This document shows, in pieces, positions 1 through 12,700 of a stretch of 64,000 nucleotides of DNA (within the stretch, counting starts at the first letter, position 1; every line of letters begins with the position of its first letter). The stretch lies in contig CM020507.1 of assembly GCA_009823395.1 (NCBI GenBank), forward strand, positions 9,376,001 to 9,440,000, in the 5' to 3' direction. A program made the translations under genes and the position numbers. The notes under the pieces are model-generated. The model was given only the letters and a program-made list of their open reading frames with translations. It was not told where the DNA came from and did no database searches. The stretch is from Thamnaconus septentrionalis. Lineage: Eukaryota; Chordata; Actinopteri; Tetraodontiformes; Monacanthidae.

Positions 1-477
1 AATCAAATACACAACAAAGGACTGGGTGGCATTTGTCTTTTTAATTAAATGAGAATACTAAGGTTTTTGAAATACCATTTACAGCACTTATTTTCACAAT
101 ACAACTTAGTACCGCCAGTGCTCATGGCATGCCATCGATCTTAACGTGCCTTTTCCCTACAGCCTGGATTATTTGATTTTCAACAAGCTATAAGGAATGA
201 GTTCCTTCTAAAATTCAACCAGACTGGTTATTCCCCTCAAATGCAAGACATCAGTCTTCTCGGAAATATCTGCCATGTGAATGTAGATACATTTGAGGTA
301 AATTTGAACTTCCCTCAAAGTTGAGTGAATTTAGTGGATTACTGCATAATCACTGTACATGCTGTACAGTGCAGTACAAGGTATCCTCATGAGTCTTTGT
401 TACTTGTTTTGTTGTGTGTTTTAATTACTACTGACTATTTCTTTTCAAGATTTTTTTTGTATGTTGCCCTTATATTT

Positions 478-501
478 ACACACACACACACACACACACA
501 C
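478..501. repeat. (CA)n microsatellite
   Basis: About 12 uninterrupted CA units. Confidence 0.9.
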
Positions 502-2040
502 TTATATGTCAATTAGATTTATATGAGTATACAAATCACATTTCGATGACTCATTTTTTAATTTTTTTTAAATACATCTGGGTTTCAGACAGAAAGGCGG
601 TTATGCGGTTCACAGCATCCATATTTAAAATTCATTGCTGCAGATATCTCACCAACTCACCAATAATAAATATTCCCCAATGGTTGGCTCAGGTGTGTTG
701 TAGTAGTTAATGAAACATTATGGCCATCTTGGAGAGAAACCTGCTCAAACTTCAGGGAAGAGGGAAACTTGAGGGTGATATGGACATGTCATGCAATTAG
801 AACTTGCATTTTATTTTTCTTAATCTGCTGACAACAATATCATTGCTCCACTTTATCTGATAGAAAGAGTTTAGAGATCTGATCTCTTTAACTATCAGCC
901 ATTCTGAAGAGCACAGAGTTATGACTGAAAGCATCAGCTCCTCAGCCTTTGAAGGTCATTTGGGAAGCAGAGAAAATTTTTTAAAATTGTTCGCTGTTGC
1001 CAAGAGGCCTGTCTGAGCTTTCGGTTGGGGAGGTGATTGTTCTTCAGCTCGTATGAATGCTATTTTGCGCCTTCACTTGTGGAAATCACTTGGTACACAA
1101 ATGGGCGGAGGCCATACATTTTCAAAAGAAACTGTCTTTTGTCAAAGTACATTAAAACAGAGACACTTCACAAGATTATTGTCTCAGTTGTTTGTTAAAC
1201 ATTTCTGCCTTGGGAAAGAAATATATGACAAATCCCATACAGTCGTCTATAGTAAATTTACCCTTTTTCTACTTTAAGCTACTTCTTGTTTGGTCTCCGT
1301 CATCATCGGCACCCTGCACCAAGGCATGGGAATCCTTATCAATGCCTCCGGTCCCACCGGAGTTGGTAATGAATGTGGGAACTTGAGTCTGTTGAAATGG
1401 ATTGTCTCTCTGTGGAGAAAGCTCAGGTTTTAATTAGCAAGGTTAATGGGGCAGTGTGATCAGCAGAGTAGGAGACAGCGATGGAATGCGATATGCAATC
1501 TTGCACTGACCCGAGTGGCTGTGCTGAATCTGATGGTCGCAAGCGCTGGAAGATTTATTCGACAAGAGTTTTGGGCCACTTGATGACAGCGCGACACCTT
1601 TTTATTCTTTTGAAGTAGAAAGAAAGCCTCCTGAGGGGGGGCTCTTTCATATTATTGACATCGCCTAGCTTCCTCTCCTCAAGTGTATTTTCTGCTGATC
1701 AGTATTCAGCCTGCCATAATCTCAGGTGATTTCTCCTTTAAGCTTAGACATAGCAACCTTGTTAATTAGATAACCTGTAGGTACCTCAAGGTATATTGCG
1801 TTACAAGGTGACTTATATTGTCACATCTCATTACATGGTTTCTGTGTTGGGGGGAAAAAGGATCAGCATTCATTGTGTTTGTCAGCTGTCTTGTCTTGCT
1901 TTGAATGATCTATGACCCACTAACGAGTGTCTTGTCTTTCGCAAGCAAGAGGGGGCAGCAGAGAGGTACTCTTTCTGATTTAACAATATGAAGAAGAAAA
2001 CAACAACTTGTGAATCCATGATGAATTTTCTATCATGTGT

Positions 2041-2405
2041 GAGAACGGTGGCGCAGAGGTTAGCGCCGCCGCCCAAGAATATTGTGGGTTTGATTCTGGG
2101 CCTTGGGCCTTTCTGTGTGGAGTTTGCATGTTCTCCCTGTGTCTGCGTGGGTTCTCTCCGGATTCTCCGGCTTCCTCCCACACTCCAAAAACATGCATTT
2201 GAGGTGAATTGGGAACTCTAAATTGTCCATAGGTGTGTCTGTGAGTGTGAATGGTTGTTTGTCTATGTGGCCCTGCGATGAGCTGGCAACTTGTCCAGGG
2301 TGTCACCCTGCCTTCATCCCCCATGACAGCAGGGATAGGCTCCAGTAGACCCCTGTGACCCTGAGCTCGGGAAGAAGTGGGTATGGAAAATCGATGGATG
2401 GTTGG
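2041..2405 (+). mobile_element. tRNA-derived SINE, full length or nearly so
   Basis: The 5' end has a polymerase III A-box-like string (GGTGGCGCAGAGGTTAGCGC) and, about 35 bases on, a B-box-like GGTTTGATTC, so the head looks tRNA-derived. The body contains the phrases GTGGAGTTTGCATGTTCTCC and CTTCCTCCCACACTCCAAAA that are very common in fish interspersed repeats. The 3' end has GATAGGCTCCAG followed by a GGATGG tail. It lies upstream of the gpat2 start codon. 5'-truncated relatives occur at about 46405-46545 and 50745-50880. Confidence 0.8.
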
Positions 2406-2605
2406 AGCATATCCATCAGAAAATTTGCGCATTGTTTTGTGTATCTTAACATTGCACGTTATCCTGCTCACTCTTATTTTATCTGCACTCTACATTCAGT
2501 TTATGCTGTCTGAATACTGTTTCACTTGATACCATGTTAAATACTTTTTTCTTCCCCAGCCTATTGTTTGCTGGTCATCCTGTTGGAGGTGTCCAGGGGC
2601 TCAAC

Positions 2606-2701
2606 ATGGCGCACGAGAAGAATGATGGGCTTAACAATGGCGTGGCTGTCTCACCATCACAACCGAATGAAACTGTTGTAAGAGCTCTGCCTACACACAC
2701 A

Positions 2702-2757
<56 letters not shown>

Positions 2758-5700
2758 ACTCACTTGTGCACAGTCTGTAAATAAGCCTTTGCAGTTATTA
2801 GTGTGATTCTTTGGTGAACACGCGGTTTGGTAGCAGGATATTAGATAAAGGAACCAAACCAACAATATATATATCTAAAAATGCTGATGGCATTGAGCTA
2901 AAATATTGTTTTTAGAGAAAATATTAACTTTTGATTTTTACAATAAAGAACTGAGCCATTGCCGGACAAAACACATGAGGCACTTTTGTCCTTTAAAGGT
3001 TAAAGAAAAATGAAAAAAAGTGAATTATTGTAGCAACTCAGCTGTTGAAATTGAAAAACACCCGTGGTGACAGATAAGGTAATAACATAGGTGAAAAGAA
3101 GTGGTTGAAACTGGAAACCGAGGCACAGCTGGAGTAGAGACAAGCATATTGGGGTCCAAATGTGTCAGAGTGGTTTCCAACCTGATTATGGTTGTTGGGC
3201 ATTGGATCATAACCATCCTGCTAGCTGTATTTTTTTTCAATAACACTTCTTTTTTGATGGTGGCACCATCAATAAAGAGTGCTTGAGAATGCTGAATGCT
3301 AGAGTTGTTTTTTTGCCATTTAAAGAATGAGAGCGTGCTTCTGTTGTCAGTACTAGCTCACTGTCTTCCTGTCCTCTCTCCTGATTTGTTCCACCATTAG
3401 TCATCCTGAGTGAATGAAGCTGTTTCTGCAGTGCATGCCCTGTATTCGTTTTTAGCAAATCTGAGCACGTCACCAGAGAGCTTGCAGATGCTTACCCAAA
3501 TGCAGCAGCACCGCCAGAAATGGTTGCCGTGACGTGGACTGTAAAATACATACTGTAATTTTAGAATATGTATTGATTATATGCCATCTACATAGTCGCA
3601 AAACTCCTCATGTGGATTTAATGAGGGTTTTTTGCAGGAAAAACTGCTCTTTTTCATGAGCTTATTACTTCAACTCAACTCTTGTCAGTTGTTTGCACTT
3701 TTCCACTTTGTTTAGTTTAACCTTCAGCCCTGTGCCTTTCCTCTGAGCTGGCATGTACATTTACATCATTGACCTTTTTAATGCATGGCTGACGATTTTA
3801 CTACTCTTCTGTATTTCCAATCAACCATTTCTCAACAAAGTAGTGTATCAGTGAGTTACTCTCAGCTAAGGTCTGTCGTCATTTAACCTGTGAAGGCAAT
3901 TCATTAGCTCCAATTTACAGGTTAACTTCTGGCACAGTTCCAGCCCTCATATACATGTGCCGCATGACGATAAATTGGTACCTTTGCTGTTTATCATAAC
4001 ACAAAATTGTGATTCTGAACAGGAGCATGGTTGACGTGAAGTTAAGCCCTGTGAGATTTGTATCCAATATGGTTTTAATCAGCATTTTAGTGCTTCAGTG
4101 TGAAGCACTCTGCATAAACTACAGAATTTAACTTTGAAAATTAAAACTTTTTTATTTTTGGCTTGACTATGCATTTATGTCACTGGAGATCTGGTAATAT
4201 GAAAAGTCTTTCACATGGAAATAAAGTTTTTTTGTACTGTGTAATGGTCATAGCAACCAACTCAGAATCAGGTTAAAAAAGAATGGTCCTATAAATCTAG
4301 CAAGGAAAGGAAGGATAGATTATACTACATTATTTTGTTGTTGTGATAGGGCTTCTTGTTATAAAACTGCAAGGTTGAACATTCTGAGTCAGTGATTATG
4401 TTAAATTGTAGTTACATTAGGATTCAGAATAAACAGGAAGATACATCTGTTTTTTGTTTTGATTTGAAAGTGACTGCAATTCTAATATAATTGTGAATTT
4501 GTCTCAGTTTCCATCCAGACTAAAGAGAAAATTAAAGATGGTGCCTCCCTCTTTGGGCAAGTTGAGACCAACTGTTGGTCAGTGTTGTATGAAATGCACG
4601 CCAGGCAGTCTGGTAAGTATACAGTGAAGAACCTGGGCACACTTTGAGGAAACCACAACAGATGGAAATTCTAAATGCTACTACTACTACTACTAATAAT
4701 AATAATAATAATAATAAAACACCTTCCATTTATCTTACATGATGCAAAAACTGCTGACGAGCTCATTTAGCCATCTGTTTACAGCCTCCTGCAAAAAAAA
4801 TGCACCATTTTTAGCCTCCTGCTAAAATTGCTGTGTTGTTGAACCTCATGTTTGGCAGGGGGCAGCAATGAGGGTGTTATCGCAAAGCGGTGAGCGGTAT
4901 TGGCTCTTTGTGACATCACAAAGTATTGATTTCCAGGAGCCGAGGTGTCGGGTCTGTGTGCTTGATCCTCAGGTGTGCTCGGATCATTTTATGTCAGTGT
5001 TCACCTGAATACATAGGTCCCGACTTTCTCCAGCAGAGATGTACATTATAGTAATATAATTGTTATTATTGTTGTTATTGCCATTTAAACTGCTAGTGTT
5101 TGGTTTGACATCAGGCTCTCTGATTTTGTCTACCACCACTTAGCACAGGAAGCTCGGACAGAAATCTATTCCCAGCTTCCACAACCTGCTGAGCATCGAC
5201 AACACGCACGCTAGGTATTAATGACACCGCCAAGACAGAGGTTTGCGGTCGAAAATGCTTTTATACCCACGCACGCGCACACACACACACACACACTTGT
5301 TGGCCTGTGCATTTGTTTCTGCAGGTACCAGGGGTGGCTGGTGCGGCGGATTAGCTGCTTGCTGTTTGTGAGTGGCTGTAAAGTTTCCTCGAGACCCAGT
5401 GGGAACCGACTGGAGAGAATCCGCCAGAGCAACAGGTACACGAGAGGAAAGAGAAAAGGGAGGACGGGGGGGCGCCCATGCCGGTAGAAAGTTAATAAGT
5501 GATAGTCAGCGATACAGAAAATGAAACGGGTCCCGCGGTTCTGGCGAGAGAAAGTGAGACAGACGGGCAAAGAGAGAGAGAGAGACTCACACACGGAGGA
5601 GATAAGAGTCGCAAACAAAGATAAAAGAAAATGAAGGCTATCATGGAGTCTGCGCAGACTGAACAAAGATAAATAGGACACGTTCCCAATGTTGTCACCG

Positions 5701-6017
5701 TTTCCCTATCGCTGTCTCCGTCTCTGCCTCTGTGCGTTTGTTGTTTTCTCTCCTCGCGTGTAATTGAGTTTAACCTCTGAATGACCTCCTTACTCAGGCT
5801 GTTGTTGTTGCCGCTGAAGGCAGGTGTTTGTCTACGTCAGGACAAAAGAGCCTCTATGCTTCTTCAACTCTGCCCGTCCTGTGACCGTGTGTTTTCAGGG
5901 TGAAGGCGGTGGCCGTAGTGGAGCCTCAAGCGCCGGAGGGTCGAGGCGGCCGAGAGCTGATGAACCGTCTCTCACCGTACCTGCCTCTCATTAACACCAG
6001 CACCGTGCCCAGCCTTG

Positions 6018-6073
<56 letters not shown>

Positions 6074-9000
6074 CCAAAGGCCAGAGGGTGAGGATCAAAG
6101 GAGGATTGCTCTTTACAGTTTATTAATAATAAATTCATACCCTTTTAATGCATTTATTGAAAGCTGCCCTCTCAACTTTTCACCTGGGCCTAACAACATT
6201 CAAATAGCCTGCTGGAAATATTAAGAGAAAAACTAATGGCAGCCACTCTCTATGCACAAGTGTGTTTAATATCCAACTGTATTGGTTCAGCTGCTGTAAA
6301 GAATCATTTCGGCTTGGAGCATTACGCAAGAAATTCTGTGTGCGAAACAAAGTGGTCTGGAGGGGTCAGACTCCCCCAATTAACCCATGAGACCCCCAGA
6401 AAGCCTCAACGCAAAATTTTAAGGAGGTCTTGTATTTTGTTTATTTTTTTCAAAAAGCTTAAAGATATAGCTAGAGCTGCATTTCCATTACAGTTTTTTG
6501 CAAAAGGAGCAATATTTCTAAAATTTCGACAGTATAATTGCAAATAACGGGTGTTTCCATTGAATGGTGTGAAGTGCACCTCATGAGAGCGTCAAAATCT
6601 TCTGGCAATATTTGACTAGCTTTTTTTTTGTGAAGTTTAGGTGTTTCCATTACCAATTTTTTATTGTGATCTTCAGATTTTACGCAATTCTAGGGGTAAT
6701 TGGAAACGCAGCTTTTGTCACTAAGGGTCACGAAAATGCCTATAATAAGATCCTGTCTAATATTAATTTTCGAAAAATATTTACCATTTCTCTTGCCAAG
6801 CGGAGCCAACTGGTCCTGTGTGCAACAATCACGGACCCCCCTTCCACCCGCCCTTTTTTGTAATTATAGTATAATATAATTGCAATAATGAATGTAAGAA
6901 GCACTCATCTCTACAGCACAGTACATTTGAAAGAATATGGTGGAAGCCACTATACACACTGTTTGTGTACAATGAAATATGCATGTTGGACCAGTAGTTC
7001 CAGATCAAGTCTTCCAGGCCATTAGTTCTTCTTTAAGAATAATTCAAGTGTGATGCAGTTCTCAGGGGGTTTATGTTGACAGCATGTCTGCCGTCCAGGA
7101 TTTCCCAGTGGGACATCAAGCACAAAGGAGACTCACAACAAGCAGCAGCAGTTTCCGATGACCCTTTAGAGTGAGCTGTAAAAATCACTCCCCCCACTGA
7201 TTTTTCCGTTGTTTTCAAACTTCTTCTAAAAACTTTCCCTTACTGTGCAGCCCCCAGCGAATAACTGCTGTCATAGATGTGTGTGATGAGGTTACACACT
7301 CATCTCAATCTCTTTGCTGTGCATGGAAGTAAGACGTGTTTGTCTGTTCAAGTCAATGTAGGCATGAGCAACACACATTTAGAGACAACTCATTTTGTTC
7401 CTTTTAGTTCATTTCCTACCACTTATGTTCCTGATAAAGCCAGTCCTTATTATTGAATCACGGTTAATCATTATGATAAATTGAAGCTTTTTTTGGTTAA
7501 CCATGTGTGCAGTAAGTAGTAAGAAAAATAGGAACTCTACTATACTAAGTACAGCTTTGATTAGTCGGGTGGAATATAATGGGGACCAATAGACCAACAG
7601 TAAACATACAACTACATACAATGTGTGCATGTTAGAGAACATATTGAAATTCCCATTCGTGCATTAAAAAGGTTGTACGCTTATTGGTTTGAAAAAAATG
7701 TCTCGCTTGTGCATGAAATTTTGCTCACTTGACATGGTTTTCTGAGTGGGCTTTTGCTTATTTGACAAGTACTCACCATATGCAACCCGACTATAGACAA
7801 ATATACAAACAAGCAACACTTGACTCCTTATCTCTCCCTTTCCTCTTCTGACCAGATTTGTCGGCTGGCTGATGTTGAAGTTGTTTGCATCGGTGTTTGA
7901 CAACATTCAAGTCGACCTCAACCACCTGGCGCCTCTGCAGAGAGCCTCACAAGAGGTGCAAGTATCCGTGAACGTCCTCATACATATTCCAGTGGAATGT
8001 CTTTTGTTTACATGTCATTAAACATGCTCATTACTGTGACAGCAAACGCTGTCACCTCTTTGTTTCCGATGTCAGAAAAGAACGCGTTGTTGGTTAAACA
8101 ACTGTCAGACGTCCACCGTTGGATGCAACACTAGAACAACAACAGCTGTATTTCTACATACGCATGGCCAGGCTAACGTTAACAAAGAATTTTAAATAGT
8201 AGTCTCATCCTAATCAAGCAGTATTGCTTTAAACTGAGCCTGAAACAAAAATCCCTTGACCATATTTCTTGATAGAATTTCTTTTTACTTATTTTCATAG
8301 TCGTCCTGAAGACTGCAATTTTATGGTTGACTGAACGAAAACAAGTATTAAAAAAGTCTAAGCCATGCTGCTGCTGCTGCTGCTAAAAAAATTGTTTTGT
8401 TTTTTATTCATTTTGCTTAATTGTATTTTTAAACATCATTGGCAGAGTAAAAGCCAGGACAATTGAACAAGCTTGAATTCAAACATTCTATGTATCTGTA
8501 TGTATCGCCATGTGCACTATCTGGTTGGACTCCCTTGTGACCTCACAACTGCCTTGATTCTTAATGCCATAAATTATGTAAGGTGCTGGCATGATAACAT
8601 CGTGCGGTCGCTGCAGATTTGTCCGCTGCATGTCGATGATGCCAATCTCCTGTTCAGCCTTATCCCAGAAGTGCTCCATTGGCTCAGGATCTGGTGTCTG
8701 TGGCCATTGTTCATGCACAGAAAACTCAGTGTCATGTTCAAGAAACCAGTTTAATGTGGTTTGACGTTTGTGACATAATTATGACAATTTCTGAGACAGG
8801 CTGTAGCAGTGGTTCTCAACTGGCAGTCTTAGGACCCAAATCTATTAAACTAAAATAAAAACACAAGCCCACTTTCTTTCATGTCAAGTAAATAAATTAT
8901 TGAAATTATTGAATTGAATTGTGTGTTCTGCTAAATAAATGCCAGACTCTGTTAATGTAAATATTTTAAAATCCCTTTTAAAAAAACGGGGAAGGGGACT

Positions 9001-9734
9001 CCGCACGAAGCCTTGACCCAAATCAAAACAGCTCCACAACCCACTTTTGGGTTGCAAGCCACCAGTTGAGAAACGCTTGGCAATAGGATATAAACAACAA
9101 AATTCTCAGTTGGTACTTTCTGGCTCAAAGTATGTAAGGAAAGTATTTCTCACAACCTGTCAGTCCTGGCGTGGCCCTTTGCTTCTGTAGTGCTTGTGCT
9201 CCAAGGTTGCACATGCTGGTTGGAGTTTCTGACACCTGTCTGGCTGGCATCTTAAGCCAAGTTGACCTTTTTCCTTTTACTTAAGACATCAGCAAGGCCT
9301 TTTTCAGACAGCCCCTGACAGCAACCTGTAAACCAAACAGCAACCCAACAAACAAGTCACTTAAATCACCTCTGTTTCCATTTCTAAAGCTTGGCTGTGA
9401 GTTTACATGCTCGTTGTGACTAGTCGGTGTCACGCTCGCATTCTCATGTCGGTTTCATTTCAGAAAACCCCAGAACACCTTTGCTACTTTGTCTGAGACT
9501 TCAGCACAGTCCACCTCTGTTTGTCATTATGACTGACTACAATACAAGGAATGTTGTTTATCTAAAACCTCTGTTTGTTTCTGTAATGAAGGGATCTTTG
9601 CTGCTCTATGTGCATGTGTGTCAGAGCCTCGTGGACTGTGCGCTCGTCCCTCTGGTGCTTTTCTGTCACAAACTCGCAGTTCCATACACTGTTTGTCCCT
9701 TGCAGTGTAGCAGCTATTCCCTGAGGTATTGTTT

Positions 9735-9784
<50 letters not shown>

Positions 9785-12700
9785 CGCATTGACACAAACA
9801 ACCACAACCACAAGGCTGTGGTTGGAGCAATTACAAGCGTGCATTGTGTTAGACTGAACCCTTTCCTTGGCAGAACCTTGGTCTGATTTCAATGTTTTTT
9901 TCCCATCTGTAATATTTGATTTAGCTGTTGCTTATCTTCTAGGGCCATCCTGCAAAGAGTAGGTGTTCTCCTCCTGCCTCCCTCTTTACAAACTGAGGAA
10001 GATGCTGAAAGGGACAGTCTGTTCTCGCCTGTCATGACGTCCGTAAGTGCAACAGTTGTGCAACAGAGTTGTAATTCTTGTTATTTAAATGTAATGAGGG
10101 TTTGAATAGGAAAGCCATCTGTAAAGGACACCTAATGATTCATTTTTACTACAATTTATTAATTTTTACTACAATACATTATTAGTGCCCCTGCACCCCC
10201 CTATCTTCTTCATTTATTAGCTCCTCTTGACATTAACATATTTGCGTTTGTGTAAAGCTCTTTTTCATTCTGCGTGAGGGAACTTTAAGATATATTTCAT
10301 CCAGAGAAACGAGCTGCTTTGTGAAGATCAGTACTCTGCTATAAAGGTGATTAAAAATTCAAGCCTGCCATTAACCTGTAAGACCAACCCTAACTAATGG
10401 GTTAGTTAACAAGGGAGTCGGCGAGATTTATTTTATTTTATTGACCATCAGTTGGAGAAGGTGTGTGTAGTCTGTGTGCGCAAAAGCACGCTAAGTTTGG
10501 ATTGCATTGATACACCCACAGACCTTTGTCGTTAATTGTGCATAAGCCTGGTTGGCTGCTGCTAGCTGGTAATTGAAAATTCCTCTTCTGTATAGGGAAA
10601 ACAGTAATTGAGGCGAGGAGAGAATTTCTGGATGCCTTGGAGTAATCCCTGCAGCCCCTTTCATTTTAGCTCTTTAATCTGCTTGCCTTGTGCATTTAAC
10701 TTCTCCTCCCTCCGCTGCCCTTCACGCTGTTAAGCTGCCTCTTTGTATTAACTCCAAGGTCTGTTTTGGTGTATTGCTCATGTATTTTTTAGAAATGCAT
10801 CATAGGAATTTTATGTTAATTTCCCGCTGACGGCCAAGTTTTCTCGCACCTTTGCCTCTTGCTCTCTCTCCCTCCATCCCTCCCTCTCCCTCTCTCTGCT
10901 TCTGTTTTTTTCTCAGCTGGTGGATGAGCTGCTCCATGAGGGCCAGGCGATAAGTGTGGGTTTGTCAGCCGAGACCGGCCGTGGTGGCCAGTGGTTGGCT
11001 CATATCGCGCAGCTCCTCAAGCGGGGCTCTGTCACAGATGTCACTCTGGTCCCTGTGGGAATCTCCTACGACCGCGTGCCTGACACTCGTACGCAGGTGG
11101 ACGCGCGCTCAGAAATACACAAGTGACATGCTGCATTCGGGAGCAAGGGGGATAAGGGTTCTGTAGAGGTTCTGCACCACCACCTATAGCGTAACTGGCT
11201 AAATAAATACAGGGTGTCCCAAAAAAAAAGACATCATTTTAAAAGCAATTATTTTGAAAACTACTAAGTCTAGCTCAATGAAATTGAACAGTTTAGGTGT
11301 TGAACATCGTAAGTTTATTATGGGACCAATTTCATAGGTGTTCAGTATGTGCACCGCCTGTGACACGGCACAACTGGGTGACTGTGTGAGCATATTCCAA
11401 GACGCAAAATGACTTTTCTTTGGGAGTGAACGGCATGGCTCAACCTGAAAACACAACAAAAATAAAACATTAAATATAAAATCTTGATCTTTTTCTATAC
11501 ATTCTGTGAAAATTTGAGGTTATTTCAACAAGAATTGGCAAAATGATTGGCCTGCGAAATGATGTAAATTTTTTGGGACACCCTGTACATTTGAAATGTG
11601 CTGCAGCTGCAGCTTTGGCTACAGGCATCCTCCCAACACAAGTCCGAAAGTTAAAATGCAAAGTACTTAATGTAGCACTGCTGATATTTTGCAACTGATT
11701 CTTCCTTTGCATGATCTGTGCTACCGTTCAACATTTCCCTTACATCTGAGATTTCCTAACGTTTTCAACATCCCTCTATTACTAATTAGTACGAGGGGAA
11801 CTGCTCAACTTTTGTAATTTTTCAAAACTGAATTGATTGCTTCGTCTCCAGGAGGCGTTCTGTAATCTGCGCTCCAAGCCAATATCGGAACGTGGTTGGA
11901 GTTGCTTTCGGTCAATTGCTCTTATACGGCCCTCATCCCTTCTTTTTATTATCATTGATGAAATGCACATACAACTTTGTACACATGTTTTTGCTGCTGT
12001 CTTTCATGCAGGCACACTCACATTTAAATTAGCCTTTAATCTTTGCGCTTATCATCAATTCAGCTCATTAGTGGTGTTGCCTCTGTAATATGTTAGTTGT
12101 TTTTTTGTTTTTTTTACTGTCCCAAAGGCATAGCCTCCTAACAGTGTGACTCATGAGGGCTCTTTTATGTTCTATACACCCTCATAGGTCGGACTTGGCG
12201 CCATCTTTCAGTGCCTGTGGTCTCTTATTTGGCGGAAACGAGTGGGAAGTGTGAGGGTCCATTTTGCTCAGCCTTTCTCTCTTAAGGTGCACAGCAGATC
12301 AAATCTAATGTGGTTACAAAAGTAATTTCTTTCCCAAATGTCAAAAAGTGTGATTGAACATCACCGTACAGACAATTACACCATATTCTCACTGTAATAG
12401 GGCTTTGACAGTCAGTTGCCCTGATGACTGATAGAACTTCCATTAAAATCACTTTAAATGTATGGAAGGGCAGTAGTGGTGTAGAAAACATAAATACAGC
12501 ATTGTCGTTGAGAGGGAGGTTTTATCAGTTGTTCCCTCGTGTTCATGTTTGCCGCAGTAGCTGCATCTATTAACAGTAGAGAGAAAAAAAGCAAGATGTG
12601 CAGGAGACATAGCCAACTCTGCGGAACGTAGTGTGCTGCAGAATCGGATCTTACAAAGCCAGAAGGCAGAAGAATTGCCAATCTGTGTTGTACTTTTTGA

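Larger units (their letters stand above)
1..2605. other. Non-coding region upstream of the gpat2 start codon
   Basis: No coding exon could be supported here. The stretch holds a short CA repeat near 478-501 and a tRNA-derived SINE at 2041-2405. A pyrimidine-rich acceptor (cttccccag) at about 2551-2559 lies just before the exon carrying the gpat2 start codon, so at least one untranslated exon of gpat2 probably lies upstream, here or left of the window. A second acceptor-like signal (ccctacag) near 155-162 is followed by no open frame and is not called. Confidence 0.5.

Noticed and set aside
2045..2110. Possible tRNA gene (A-box and B-box present)
   Set aside because: No cloverleaf can be folded and it continues into a SINE body, so it is the SINE's promoter.
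9464..9591. Open frame containing TPLLLCLRLQHS as the gpat2 exon with motif I
   Set aside because: It cannot be joined in phase to exon 7856-7955 with a normal donor, whereas starting the exon at 9592 joins in phase and aligns with human GPAT2 without a gap.
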